Positions 8,958 to 19,236 of a stretch of DNA of 64,000 nucleotides are shown here, piece after piece; the stretch's first letter is position 1; every line of letters begins with the position of its first letter. The notes beneath the pieces are model-generated. The model was not told the DNA's origin. It did no database searches and was given only the letters and a program-made list of their open reading frames with translations. Made by a program: the position numbers and the translations under genes. The stretch covers positions 1 through 64,000 of the forward strand of contig JAAYGN010000092.1 of the NCBI GenBank assembly GCA_012727715.1. Reading direction: 5' to 3'. This DNA comes from Desulfovibrionales bacterium. GTDB taxonomy: Bacteria > Desulfobacterota > Desulfovibrionia > Desulfovibrionales > Desulfomicrobiaceae.

Positions 8958-11027
8958 ATGGCTGACAATATTTCTTCCCTGACCTCATCCCTGACTTCCG
9001 GCTCTATCCACTTTACTGGACTTGGTTCTGGTACAGACTTTGAGTCCATGATCGACAAATTGATGGAAGCAGAGAAAATTCGCACCAAGCGCTTGGAATT
9101 GTGGCGTTCAGAATGGGAAACCAAAAGTGAAGAATTTGATAAGCTTTCCAGAGCCATGCTGGACCTGCACACTACCTTGCAAGGCATGAACACGCCTGAT
9201 GAATTTTTAGTTAAACAGGTCACAGTATCCAATCCCATGGCCTTAACGGCCACAGCCAACAGTATGGCGGAAGAAGCCACCCATGACCTGGAAATTGTTT
9301 CCCTGGCTACCAATGACATGCACATGGGTTCGGCAATTTTTTCCTCGCCTGAGGACAAGATAACCGCTGCTCCTGGTACTTTTTCCTTTGTCTATGGCAA
9401 CCGACAAATAAGTATTGATGTCAATGCGGACACCACCTTGTCCCAATTTGTCAGTCTCATTAATGCCAATGTTGGAAATCGTAACTATGTCCGGGCCAGT
9501 ATTATTAACGATGGCAGCGGTTATCGTCTACAATTACGGGGCATGGATTTGGGTGCAGGCAATAATATTCTTATTGATGATGATCTGACCACCCTGGATG
9601 CTTTCAAGGCCAACCAATTTGTCCAAACCCAACAGGCAAGCAACGCTCAACTGAAGGTTGATGGCTGGCCCAATGTGCCTGAAGCCAGGGCCATGATTCT
9701 TAAGGCCAGCACAACCTATGATACTATAACAGAGACCATAACCACTACCTCAGAAACACTAAAAATGGCCTATGCTGGTCAAATTCATTCCATTACCGTG
9801 GCCGCAAACAGCTCTGTGCAAGATCTCATTGACAGCATTAATACTGAAGTTGGTTTTACCATGGCCTCCACTATCATCAATGATGAAGGCAAAATGGAAT
9901 TACTGCTGACAGGCGAGGCAGGTTCAGCCAACCAAATTTCCATTGTCAATACTCCTGGTACAACTCTTGGCCAATTTCAAAGCACAGCTTTTACTCGTAT
10001 CCAAGGCGCAACAGACGGTTATATTGAGCGACCCACCAACTCCATCTCAGACCTTATTCCTGGTGTAACCATGAATTTGACCAAGGCCGGTGAATCAGTG
10101 ACCTTGGCGGCCAGTGTTGATACCGCAGGAGTTACAGAAAATGTGCGCACCTTTGTCAATAAAATTAACGAAGTACTTAAGCTTATTCAGGACCAGACCA
10201 AAGTGGATACTGTGGGTAAAAATGTTACTGGAGCCATTTTAACAGGCAACTATGGCGTACAAATGATTCAGCAGCGCCTCAAGGGCATTCTGGCCCAAAG
10301 TGGCCTGGGCTTTGACTACCATCTTGATCCCCTGACTTCTTTGGGCAGTGTGGGCATCACTACAGATACATCTCAGGGCTCATTGACCTTTGGGCTTTTG
10401 GTCTTTGATGAAAGTGTTTTTGCCTCTGCTTTGGCCAATGACCCTGATGCTGTGGCTCGTCTTTTTAGCGCAGATTACTATCCCTCTACCCGAGAAATAG
10501 TCAACGGCCAGGCAGTGGAATCATCCAACTTCAGGTTTGATTCGTTTGTACGGGGTGTCACTGGAGCTGGTGATTTCAAAGTTGCTTACTCCATTGAGGG
10601 AGGAGTGATTGTTGCGAGCCCCCCGCCAACCATCAATGGCTATCCAGCACACATAGAGGGAAACAAAATCACAGCCATGGGTGATAACAACCCGGCCAGA
10701 GGCCTGAGTATTGAAATACTCAATCTTGCTGATGGCACATTTTCTGGCCACGCCCAGATCAAATCAGGAAAAACCGAAGAACTTTCCGCAGCCATTAAAA
10801 CTCTGACAGATCCCCAGTCTGGAACTTTGGAAATTTTGAAGAATAATTATCAGGATATTATGGATGCCATTGATGACAAAATTGCCTACGAAGAGCGCCG
10901 CCTGACTCAGCTAGAACGCACTATGCGCCTACGTTTTGCCAACCTGGAAGCATTGCTGGGCAAATATGATGGACTGGCCAAACAGCTGGAATCCCAAATT
11001 AAAGGTCTAAGTAGTAAATCCTCATAA
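8958..11027 (+). CDS. fliD: Flagellar hook-associated protein 2 (filament cap)
   Basis: IHFTGLGSGTDFESMIDKLMEAE; C-terminal coiled coil; sits between fliC and fliS. Confidence 0.94.
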   Translation: MADNISSLTSSLTSGSIHFTGLGSGTDFESMIDKLMEAEKIRTKRLELWRSEWETKSEEFDKLSRAMLDLHTTLQGMNTPDEFLVKQVTVSNPMALTATANSMAEEATHDLEIVSLATNDMHMGSAIFSSPEDKITAAPGTFSFVYGNRQISIDVNADTTLSQFVSLINANVGNRNYVRASIINDGSGYRLQLRGMDLGAGNNILIDDDLTTLDAFKANQFVQTQQASNAQLKVDGWPNVPEARAMILKASTTYDTITETITTTSETLKMAYAGQIHSITVAANSSVQDLIDSINTEVGFTMASTIINDEGKMELLLTGEAGSANQISIVNTPGTTLGQFQSTAFTRIQGATDGYIERPTNSISDLIPGVTMNLTKAGESVTLAASVDTAGVTENVRTFVNKINEVLKLIQDQTKVDTVGKNVTGAILTGNYGVQMIQQRLKGILAQSGLGFDYHLDPLTSLGSVGITTDTSQGSLTFGLLVFDESVFASALANDPDAVARLFSADYYPSTREIVNGQAVESSNFRFDSFVRGVTGAGDFKVAYSIEGGVIVASPPPTINGYPAHIEGNKITAMGDNNPARGLSIEILNLADGTFSGHAQIKSGKTEELSAAIKTLTDPQSGTLEILKNNYQDIMDAIDDKIAYEERRLTQLERTMRLRFANLEALLGKYDGLAKQLESQIKGLSSKSS

Positions 11028-11050
11028 AAATATATAAAAGGAGTTGTATC

Positions 11051-11467
11051 ATGCACCGAGCCGCCAATGCCTATATGCAAACCCATGTAATTACCACCAC
11101 TCCCGGCCATTTGGTAGTTATGCTTTATGATGGAGCCATCACCTTTTTAGAACAGGCCAAGGAAGAAATTCAAGCCAAACATTATGACAAAAAGGGGATT
11201 CTTATTTCTCAAGCTCTGGATATTATTGCCGAGTTGGACAGCTCTCTCAATGCTGAAAAAGGCGGGGAGTTGGCCCGTAATCTCCACGCCCTGTACATGT
11301 ACTGCAATACTCGATTGCTCATGGCCAACTTGAAGATGGACACCAGTCTTGTGGACGAGGTTATAAATATCTTGTCCTCCTTTCGCTCTGCCTTTGCGGA
11401 AATTAATAAAGTCCAAATCCCACCCACAATGCAAAATAGTAATACGCCTGCCTATAGCCACTCCTAG
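11051..11467 (+). CDS. fliS: Flagellar export chaperone FliS
   Basis: ANAYMQTHVITTTPGHLVVMLYDGAITFLEQAKE. Confidence 0.95.
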   Translation: MHRAANAYMQTHVITTTPGHLVVMLYDGAITFLEQAKEEIQAKHYDKKGILISQALDIIAELDSSLNAEKGGELARNLHALYMYCNTRLLMANLKMDTSLVDEVINILSSFRSAFAEINKVQIPPTMQNSNTPAYSHS

Positions 11468-11585
11468 TGCTATTTATACATTTTAATTAGCTTTATGAAT
11501 AAAAGCCATCAGAACAATAACTAGACCTTGCCTGTTCAAAGCACTACACTTGGCATCCAATACTTAGAACTATAAGGATTTATGC

Positions 11586-13460
11586 ATGAGTGGCTTTGCT
11601 GGCTATTGTCATCTTCAAGGGTTACCCCCTTTTCCTGCTGTTCTCCCGGCCATGGCCAAAATCCTTGCCCATCGCGGCCCTGACCATACAGGATTTTTTC
11701 AGGATAGATGCTGCGCTTTGACTGCGTGCGAACAGACCATCATGCATCAAAGAACTGGCCTGACCCAACCCTTTATCCACCCCACATCAGGCCAAGTAAT
11801 TCTTTTTGATGGAGCTCTTTCCAATCTGCAAAAACTTCGTACCGATCTTGTTGCCCGCGGTCATACTTGCGAGTCAGACCAGGAAACTTTGATTGCCGCC
11901 TATAATGAATGGAATGAAACATTTGTTAGCCATATAGACGGTATGTTTGCCCTGGGGCTTTGGGATCCAGGCAAACAGACCCTGCTCCTAGCTCGGGACC
12001 GGCTTGGCCAAAAACCTCTTTTTTACTGCGCTTTGCCAGACAATACCTTGATTTTTGCCTCGGAAATCAAAGCAATCCTTTGTTTTCCAGGGGTCAGTCG
12101 TACCTTTAACGCCTTGGCCATGGACCGACTTTTGGACTTTGGCTTTAATCTCGCACCCTCAACATTTTTAGAAAGTGTCCAGCAACTCATGCCTGGCCAT
12201 ACTCTAACTCATAATTTCCAAGGCTCAAAAATCAGATGTTATTGGCAACTTTCACCTGTCAGCCAAACTATACAGACACAACAGGCTGCTGAAGGGCTCT
12301 ATGACCACCTGATGCAGGCCACCAAAAATTGTCTGATGGCAGACCAACCCATTGCTGCATATTTAAGTGGAGGCATTGATTCCAGTGCTGTGGCCGCTAT
12401 GTATGCTCTGCAAACAAAAGAACCTGTAAACACCTTGTCCATTACCTTTGAGGAAGCTGATTACGATGAACGTCATTTTGCCCGCCTGGTCTCCCAAGTC
12501 TTTAACACCAAACATCACGAATTTATCTGCACCATTGATGAAAAAGAAATTGAAAACCTCATTTGGTTTTTAGAAACCCCTTTGGTGACTCTACTTAATC
12601 TGCCTTTGTATTTATTGTCTCGCCAAATAAAAGAAATGGGCTTTTCCATAGTTCTTTCCGGAGACGGAGCTGATGAAATTCTTGGGGGCTACAGCTATTT
12701 CAAAATACTAAAAGCCATGAATTTTATTGGGCACCACGAATCCCCCACCAGAGCAAATCTTTTGCGCCGTATCTGGCCGGATTTGGGCAATCAAGATCAG
12801 GCCTGGATGCGCTACCGTATGCTCAAAAACTTTCCCATAACGCATCCGGCACTGCCCTATCGCTGGCAGACCTTTCAGTTCAAAGGACAGTTGTTATCCG
12901 ACACATTTTTGGAAAAACTGGCCTTGCACCAAAATGTACGCCAAAATGAACTGCCCATAATCCCCACTCAGCTGTCTTTGCTCGATCAGGCCCTTTATTT
13001 TGAAACGACCATGCGCCTGCCCAATCTAACCCTTGCGTTGGCAGATACCATGAGCATGGCCAACTCCGTACAATTGCGTTCCCCATTTATGGATCATCGC
13101 CTTGTGGAATATCTTTTTTCAATTCCCGGACATCTCAAAATGCGTGGGCTCAATGAAAAATTTTTACTCAAACGTGCCTTGAAAAATTTTCTACCCCAAG
13201 AAATCTGTACCCGTCCCAAGCAACCTCTGGCACCACCTGGAAAATGGTTTGTCAAAAAATTCCGTACCTTGATCGGAGATATACTTTCCTATCAGAATGT
13301 GCAGGCCAAAGGCTATTTTCGACCAGAATTTATGGAATATATCCTCAAAGAATTCGACCACAATAGCCCCATGGATTATAGTGGGGTGATTATTGTTGCC
13401 TTTTTTGTCCACCTTTTTGACCACCTGTTCCTCTCCTCCCCTCAGGGGTTTAGTTGCTAA
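11586..13460 (+). CDS. AsnB-family (asparagine synthetase-like) protein with degenerate glutaminase active site
   Basis: MSGFAGYC N-terminus (Ser at the catalytic Cys position), HRGPDHTG, SGGIDSSAVAAMYA PP-loop, VLSGDGADEILGGY. Confidence 0.88.
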   Translation: MSGFAGYCHLQGLPPFPAVLPAMAKILAHRGPDHTGFFQDRCCALTACEQTIMHQRTGLTQPFIHPTSGQVILFDGALSNLQKLRTDLVARGHTCESDQETLIAAYNEWNETFVSHIDGMFALGLWDPGKQTLLLARDRLGQKPLFYCALPDNTLIFASEIKAILCFPGVSRTFNALAMDRLLDFGFNLAPSTFLESVQQLMPGHTLTHNFQGSKIRCYWQLSPVSQTIQTQQAAEGLYDHLMQATKNCLMADQPIAAYLSGGIDSSAVAAMYALQTKEPVNTLSITFEEADYDERHFARLVSQVFNTKHHEFICTIDEKEIENLIWFLETPLVTLLNLPLYLLSRQIKEMGFSIVLSGDGADEILGGYSYFKILKAMNFIGHHESPTRANLLRRIWPDLGNQDQAWMRYRMLKNFPITHPALPYRWQTFQFKGQLLSDTFLEKLALHQNVRQNELPIIPTQLSLLDQALYFETTMRLPNLTLALADTMSMANSVQLRSPFMDHRLVEYLFSIPGHLKMRGLNEKFLLKRALKNFLPQEICTRPKQPLAPPGKWFVKKFRTLIGDILSYQNVQAKGYFRPEFMEYILKEFDHNSPMDYSGVIIVAFFVHLFDHLFLSSPQGFSC

Positions 13461-13501
13461 ACAAGACAAGTGTGAGTATTGTTTGGTTACAAAAGGAGAA
13501 T

Positions 13502-14413
13502 ATGTCACCCATGAAGATCACCTGTCCCAATTGCGGCTTTGCTCGCGATGTTGACGAAAAGAACCTGCCACCCAAAGCCGTTATGGCCACCTGTCCCAAG
13601 TGCAAACACCGCTTCAAATTTCGAGAGAGTACTCCTGCTTTTTTGGCAGAAGAACCAATCGCCCCAAAAGAAACTGGCCAGGAACATGAGGCTACCCCAA
13701 CCTTGGAGCCCACTCCTCCACAATCTCCAATACAAGAAGAGCCTCCAGGGGATTTATGGAGTGAACTGGAAGCTCTAAATGAGACAACTTCTGGTGAAAG
13801 TAACCAAGCAGCCGAATCTCAAGAACCAGCCCTCCCCCTTTGGGAACGGGTGGATTCAGGCTACGCCACTGCTTTTGTGCAGACCATCTTGGATATGTTC
13901 AAAAACCCCAGGCATTTTTTTTCCAGTATGCCCATGGGACATGGGTATATTAAACCCCTGATTTTTTTTCTGATCATTATTGAAGCTGTGGCCATATCAC
14001 AGGCCTTATGGCAAGTGCTGGGGATTTTACCCCCAAGTTTTTTTGCAGAAAGTATGCACCAAAGCTTTCAAACCCTAATCGCCCTTGTCCTTTATCCATT
14101 GCAAGTTATTATTTTTCTTTTTGTGGATACAGCTATTTGTTTTAGTTTTTTGCGTTTATTCAAAGCTGATACCAAGGGCTTTGAAGGCACCTTTAGGGCT
14201 GAAGTATATAGTTCTGTCCCCATGTTGCTCATGATCATTCCCCATATTGGACTCCCCTTAGCCATGATTGGGGTTACAGTGTACAAATTCTTGGGGCTCA
14301 AACACATTCATGGCGCAAGCTCTAAGCAAGTTATCTCGGTTATGATTTTGCCTATGCTCATTGCCATGGCTGTGGCTATTTTATTAATTTTGCTCACCCA
14401 AAACCATGTATAA
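13502..14413 (+). CDS. Zinc-ribbon (MJ0042-type) protein with C-terminal Yip1-like membrane domain
   Basis: MKITCPNCGF...ATCPKCKHRFKF plus several hydrophobic TM segments. Confidence 0.75.
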   Translation: MSPMKITCPNCGFARDVDEKNLPPKAVMATCPKCKHRFKFRESTPAFLAEEPIAPKETGQEHEATPTLEPTPPQSPIQEEPPGDLWSELEALNETTSGESNQAAESQEPALPLWERVDSGYATAFVQTILDMFKNPRHFFSSMPMGHGYIKPLIFFLIIIEAVAISQALWQVLGILPPSFFAESMHQSFQTLIALVLYPLQVIIFLFVDTAICFSFLRLFKADTKGFEGTFRAEVYSSVPMLLMIIPHIGLPLAMIGVTVYKFLGLKHIHGASSKQVISVMILPMLIAMAVAILLILLTQNHV

Positions 14414-14571
14414 AGACACCTGAGGCAAATATTGACCCCAGGTCAGTTGTCCACAGACCTTGACTTCATAACCTGAACTATTAGGTCTAGAACTCCTGGC
14501 TCGGTGTTTTTCGGGCTATTTATTATTCTTGTTGTCCGATTTTCCCAACAAAACTATATGATGAGGCATGT

Positions 14572-15765
14572 ATGATCGGTATTTCAAAATTGTATTGCGG
14601 CACAGTGGAACCTTCTGATGCTCTGCGCTATGGACGCCACTCCTCCCAACTTCCTTCCCATTTGCTGCAATTTGCCAAGGATAAAAAACCTGTTGTGGTC
14701 TGGAACATGACCCAGCGCTGTAACTTAAAATGCGTCCATTGCTATGCTCACGCTGTTGAACCAAGCAAACACAAGGATCCTATTTCCACAGATCAGGCTA
14801 AAACCATTATAGATGATTTGGCCCAATTTGGCGCACCAGTCATGCTTTTTTCTGGTGGTGAACCCCTGGTACGCGAAGATCTGGTGGAACTGGCCAAATA
14901 CGCTACCTCCAAAGGTATGCGCGCAGTTATTTCCACCAATGGTACCCTTATTACCAAGGCCAAAGCCAGAGAACTGAAAGAAGTAGGCCTGTCCTATGTG
15001 GGTATTTCTTTGGACGGATCCGAAGCAGTGCATGACCAGTTTCGGGCTGTTTCCGGGGCGTATAAACTGGCGCTGAAAGGTGTGGAAAACTGCCAGGCCG
15101 AAGGCCTTAAAGTAGGCTTACGGTTTACCATCAGCAAACGTAATGCCCAGGAAGTGCCCCACCTTTTTGATCTTGTTGAACAACTGGAAGTGCCGCGTAT
15201 CTGTTTTTATCACTTGGTATATTCCGGTCGTGGCTCAGAACTCATCAAAGAGGATCTGGACCATGGGGAAACCCGAGCCGTGGTGGACCTGATCATGAAC
15301 CGTACCCGTGATTTGCATGATCGAGGCAAACCCAAGGAAGTTTTGACTGTGGATAACCACGCTGACGGCCCTTATGTGTATTATCGTTTGCTCAAGGAAG
15401 ATCCGAAACGTGCGGCAGATGTGCTGGAACTTTTGAAAATGAACGAAGGTAATTCGTCAGGCCGAGGCATTGGTTGCATTTCCTGGGACGGCGCAGTCCA
15501 TGCTGACCAGTTCATGCGTCATATTACTTTTGGCAATGTCCTGGAACGACCATTTTCTGAAATCTGGGTCGATGAAAACATTGAGCTGTTACACAAGCTC
15601 AAAGACAAACGCCCCCATGTCCAAGGCCGCTGTGCTACCTGTCGTTTTTTAAATATTTGTGGTGGCAATTTCAGGGCCCGCGCTGAAGCCTATTATGATG
15701 ATTTTTGGGCTCACGACCCAGCCTGCTACCTGACGGATGAAGAGATCAGCGGTGAGCCCCTGTAG
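14572..15765 (+). CDS. ahbC: Radical SAM 12,18-didecarboxysiroheme deacetylase AhbC
   Basis: NMTQRCNLKCVHCYAHAVEP, C-terminal CATCRFLNICGGNFRARAEA; upstream of hemB and ahbD. Confidence 0.87.
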   Translation: MIGISKLYCGTVEPSDALRYGRHSSQLPSHLLQFAKDKKPVVVWNMTQRCNLKCVHCYAHAVEPSKHKDPISTDQAKTIIDDLAQFGAPVMLFSGGEPLVREDLVELAKYATSKGMRAVISTNGTLITKAKARELKEVGLSYVGISLDGSEAVHDQFRAVSGAYKLALKGVENCQAEGLKVGLRFTISKRNAQEVPHLFDLVEQLEVPRICFYHLVYSGRGSELIKEDLDHGETRAVVDLIMNRTRDLHDRGKPKEVLTVDNHADGPYVYYRLLKEDPKRAADVLELLKMNEGNSSGRGIGCISWDGAVHADQFMRHITFGNVLERPFSEIWVDENIELLHKLKDKRPHVQGRCATCRFLNICGGNFRARAEAYYDDFWAHDPACYLTDEEISGEPL

Positions 15766-15774
15766 GAGAATGTG

Positions 15775-16755
15775 ATGGAAAACTTTTATCGTGGCCGTCG
15801 CCTGCGTTCATCTTCAGCCCTGCGCGACATGGTCCGAGAAACAAAGGTTTCAGCCGCAGATCTGATTCAGCCATATTTTGTAGTCGAGATTGATCCCAAC
15901 TATAAAAAACCTATTTCGTCCATGCCAGGCCAATTCCAATTGGGCCTTAGTGCACTCATGGCTGAAGTGGAGCTGGCAGTAAACGCAGGACTTAAAAGCC
16001 TGATCCTCTTTGGTATTCCCAATGAAAAAGATCCTGTAGGCTCCGGAGCCTATGCTGAAGATGGTATTGTACAGCAAGCCATCCGTCGCATCAAAAAGAA
16101 ATGGCCAGAGCTGGTAGTGGTGGCAGACACCTGTTTGTGTGAATATACTTCCCACGGCCATTGTGGCCTGGTTTCCTCCACTGGCGAAGTGCAAAATGAC
16201 CCCACCCTGGAACTTTTGGCCCGCACTGCCCTGGCCCAGGCCCAGGCTGGAGCAGATATCATCGCTCCTTCGGACATGATGGATGGCCGGGTAGCGGCCA
16301 TTCGCCAGGCCCTGGATGCCAATGGTTTTATCCAGACGCCCATTATGTCCTATGCGGTAAAGTATGCCTCATCCTTTTACGGTCCCTTTCGAGAGGCTGC
16401 TGAAAGTGCCCCGCAATTTGGTGACCGCAAAACCTATCAAATGGATCCGGCAAATTGGCGGGAAGCCTTACGTGAAGCAGCGGCGGATGTAGATGAAGGC
16501 GCAGATATGCTCATGGTCAAACCAGGGCTGCCTTACCTGGATATTATCCGTTTGGTGCGTGACAATTTTGATCTGCCCGTGGCTGCCTACCAGGTCAGTG
16601 GAGAATACAGTCAAATCAAGGCCGCAGGACAATTGGGCTGGATTGATGAAACCTTGGTGGCTCTGGAAAGCCTGGTGGCCTTGAAACGGGCTGGGGCTGA
16701 TCTGATCTTGTCCTACTTTTCTCAAGATTTACTTAAGGCAGGACATATCTCATGA
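15775..16755 (+). CDS. hemB: Porphobilinogen synthase
   Basis: [17 protein letters not shown] ... [13 protein letters not shown] ... [15 protein letters not shown]. Confidence 0.97.
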   Translation: MENFYRGRRLRSSSALRDMVRETKVSAADLIQPYFVVEIDPNYKKPISSMPGQFQLGLSALMAEVELAVNAGLKSLILFGIPNEKDPVGSGAYAEDGIVQQAIRRIKKKWPELVVVADTCLCEYTSHGHCGLVSSTGEVQNDPTLELLARTALAQAQAGADIIAPSDMMDGRVAAIRQALDANGFIQTPIMSYAVKYASSFYGPFREAAESAPQFGDRKTYQMDPANWREALREAAADVDEGADMLMVKPGLPYLDIIRLVRDNFDLPVAAYQVSGEYSQIKAAGQLGWIDETLVALESLVALKRAGADLILSYFSQDLLKAGHIS

Positions 16756-17915
16756 CCCACCATCATCACCACAATAGCAAATCCGGGGCAGAAAATAATC
16801 TTGATTTTGGACATCCAAGAAAACATCCAGGTGGCATGGTTACTACCCTGGAAGATGGCAGTCCGGCCTGTAGGCTCATTGCCTGGGAAGTGACCAGATC
16901 ATGTAATCTGGCCTGTAAACATTGTCGGGCCGAAGCCCACCTGGAACCCTACGCAGGTGAACTGAGCACGCCTGAGGCCAAGGCCCTTATTGACACCTTT
17001 CCTCAAGTTGGAAATCCCATCATCATTTTTACTGGTGGGGATCCCATGATGCGCCCGGATGTGTATGAGCTGATGCGCTATGCCACAGACAAGGGCCTGC
17101 GTTGTGTCATGTCTCCCAATGGTACCCTGATTACCGAAGAAACAGCACAAAAGATCCAAGAAGCTGGTGTGCAGCGTTGCTCCATCTCCATTGATGGACC
17201 AGATGCCGCCAGCCATGACGAGTTTCGTGGTGTGCCTGGAGCCTTTGATGCGTCCATGCGTGGTATTGAGCTGCTCAAAAATGCTGGTCTGGAATTTCAG
17301 ATCAATACCACTGTAACCCGGGCCAACTTGGGCAGTTTCAAGCAGATTTTTGATTTGTGCGAGCGCATTGGTGCTGCGGCCTGGCATATTTTTTTACTGG
17401 TGCCTACGGGCCGGGCTGCCCAATTGGGAGCTGAAGTCATTACGGCCCAGGAATATGAAGAGGTCCTCAACTGGTTTTATGATTTTCGTAAAACCACCAA
17501 TATGCACTTAAAAGCCACCTGTGCCCCCCATTATTATCGCATTATGCGCCAACGAGCCAGAAAAGAAGGACTGGCCGTCACCCCGGAAAATTTTGGTCTG
17601 GATGCCATGACCAGGGGTTGCCTTGGAGGCACGGGATTTTGTTTTATTTCCCATGTGGGCCAAGTCCAGCCATGTGGATATCTGGAATTGGATTGCGGCA
17701 ATATACGCACCACACCATTTCCGGAAATCTGGCGCAATTCCAAGCAATTTCAGCAATTCCGTACCCAAAGTGACTATGAGGGCAAGTGTGGTATTTGCGA
17801 GTACCACAAAGTTTGCGGCGGATGTCGCGCCAGAGCCTACACCATGAATGATAATTATATGGCTGAAGAACCTCTGTGTTCCTATACGCCCAGACGCACA
17901 GCCAAGACTTCTTAA
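16752..17915 (+). CDS. ahbD: Radical SAM heme b synthase AhbD
   Basis: [52 protein letters not shown]-terminal MTHHHHHN. Confidence 0.87.
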   Translation: MTHHHHHNSKSGAENNLDFGHPRKHPGGMVTTLEDGSPACRLIAWEVTRSCNLACKHCRAEAHLEPYAGELSTPEAKALIDTFPQVGNPIIIFTGGDPMMRPDVYELMRYATDKGLRCVMSPNGTLITEETAQKIQEAGVQRCSISIDGPDAASHDEFRGVPGAFDASMRGIELLKNAGLEFQINTTVTRANLGSFKQIFDLCERIGAAAWHIFLLVPTGRAAQLGAEVITAQEYEEVLNWFYDFRKTTNMHLKATCAPHYYRIMRQRARKEGLAVTPENFGLDAMTRGCLGGTGFCFISHVGQVQPCGYLELDCGNIRTTPFPEIWRNSKQFQQFRTQSDYEGKCGICEYHKVCGGCRARAYTMNDNYMAEEPLCSYTPRRTAKTS

Positions 17916-17927
17916 GGCAGGGATACT

Positions 17928-18389
17928 ATGGACGATTATGATAGAAAGATTTTGGATATCATTCAAACCAACTTTCCCCTGGAATCCAGACCCTATGCAC
18001 AAGTTGGTCACCAAATAGGACTCACAGAAGCAGAAACCTTGGCCCGTGTACGTGCTTTGACAGAAAAAGGTGTTATTCGACGCATAGGAGCCAATTTTCA
18101 AACAACTAAAATTGGCTTTCATTCAACCCTATGTGCTGCTTCTGTGCCTGAAGAAAAAATTGACCTCTTTGTTGACCTGGTAAACCAACTTCCTGGTGTA
18201 ACTCATAATTACCTGCGCGCTCACCACCAAAATGTCTGGTTTACCCTCATTGGCCCAACAAAAGAACATGTTCGGAATACCCTGGCTGAAATTACCCAAA
18301 AAACCGGCATTGGGATCTTAAATCTACCCACCATAAAAATGTTCAAGATCAAGGTGGATTTTAAAATGGATGACCAGGAGGAAGACTAA
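17928..18389 (+). CDS. Siroheme decarboxylase subunit (AhbA/AhbB, Lrp-like fold)
   Basis: VIRRIGANFQTTKIGFHSTLCAA ... GVTHNYLRAHHQNVWFTLIG; downstream of ahbD. Confidence 0.85.
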   Translation: MDDYDRKILDIIQTNFPLESRPYAQVGHQIGLTEAETLARVRALTEKGVIRRIGANFQTTKIGFHSTLCAASVPEEKIDLFVDLVNQLPGVTHNYLRAHHQNVWFTLIGPTKEHVRNTLAEITQKTGIGILNLPTIKMFKIKVDFKMDDQEED

Positions 18390-19048
18390 TGCGTGAGCTT
18401 ATCCTTTCTCCATCTCTGCTTTCTGCGGATTTTGGCAACTTACGTGCAGAACTGGCTACCCTGGAAGAAGCGGGTCTCAAATGGGTACACTGGGATGTTA
18501 TGGACGGTCTTTTTGTGCCCAACATCACCTTTGGGCCACCCGTAATCAAGGCTCTGCGCAAAACATCCAGACTTTTTTTTGATGTCCACCTTATGATTGA
18601 ACGGCCGGAACGCTATATCCAGGAATTTGCCGAAGCCGGGGCTGATCTCCTGTGCGTCCACGCTGAAAGCACCCTGCATTTGGAGCGAACCTTAAGCGCT
18701 ATCAGGGATAATGGGATGCAGGTTGGCTTGTCTCTGAACCCAGGTACACCCCTAAATATTTTGGAATATGTTTTACCCCAGCTGGATATGGTCCTGATCA
18801 TGAGTGTTAACCCGGGCTTTGGGGGCCAGTCCTTTATTCCCTTTTGTCGAGAAAAAATTTGTGATCTCAAAAATATGATCCAGAAAAAAAATCTGTCCAC
18901 CCTAATCCAGGTAGATGGCGGGGTCACCCTGGACAATGCCCGAGAACTTTTTGAATTGGGTGCCGATATTTTGGTTTCTGGATCAGCTTTTTTTGGCTTT
19001 CCACCTTATAATAAAAGACATCAGGCCTTTTTGGAAGCTGTCGCCTAA
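18389..19048 (+). CDS. rpe: Ribulose-phosphate 3-epimerase
   Basis: LSPSLLSADFGNL ... WVHWDVMDGLFVPNITFGPPV ... MSVNPGFGGQSFI. Confidence 0.96.
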   Translation: MRELILSPSLLSADFGNLRAELATLEEAGLKWVHWDVMDGLFVPNITFGPPVIKALRKTSRLFFDVHLMIERPERYIQEFAEAGADLLCVHAESTLHLERTLSAIRDNGMQVGLSLNPGTPLNILEYVLPQLDMVLIMSVNPGFGGQSFIPFCREKICDLKNMIQKKNLSTLIQVDGGVTLDNARELFELGADILVSGSAFFGFPPYNKRHQAFLEAVA

Positions 19049-19162
19049 GCTCCAAACCATATTTAAGCACGTACTCCTGACTCACGGTTTCCCAAGCATA
19101 CCCAATGTATTGTCCATGAATTCTTTACCATGACCTGGCAAAAATTGAGAAATGCATTCTAA

Positions 19163-19191
19163 TCGTCAATGACTATAAACTGCATTGACGA
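19163..19191. promoter_or_regulatory. Perfect 9-bp inverted repeat overlapping a TATAAA box; candidate operator
   Basis: TCGTCAATG-actataaactg-CATTGACGA, about 45 nt upstream of the Lrp gene. Confidence 0.55.
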
Positions 19192-19236
19192 CACTGGTTA
19201 TATGAAATATATCTTGCAACCAAGAGGGCACCTATC

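Noticed and set aside
11551-11566. TGGCAT-ccaat-ACTTA upstream of the AsnB-like gene as a sigma-54 promoter
   Set aside because: The -12 element lacks the essential GC, so only half the promoter is present.
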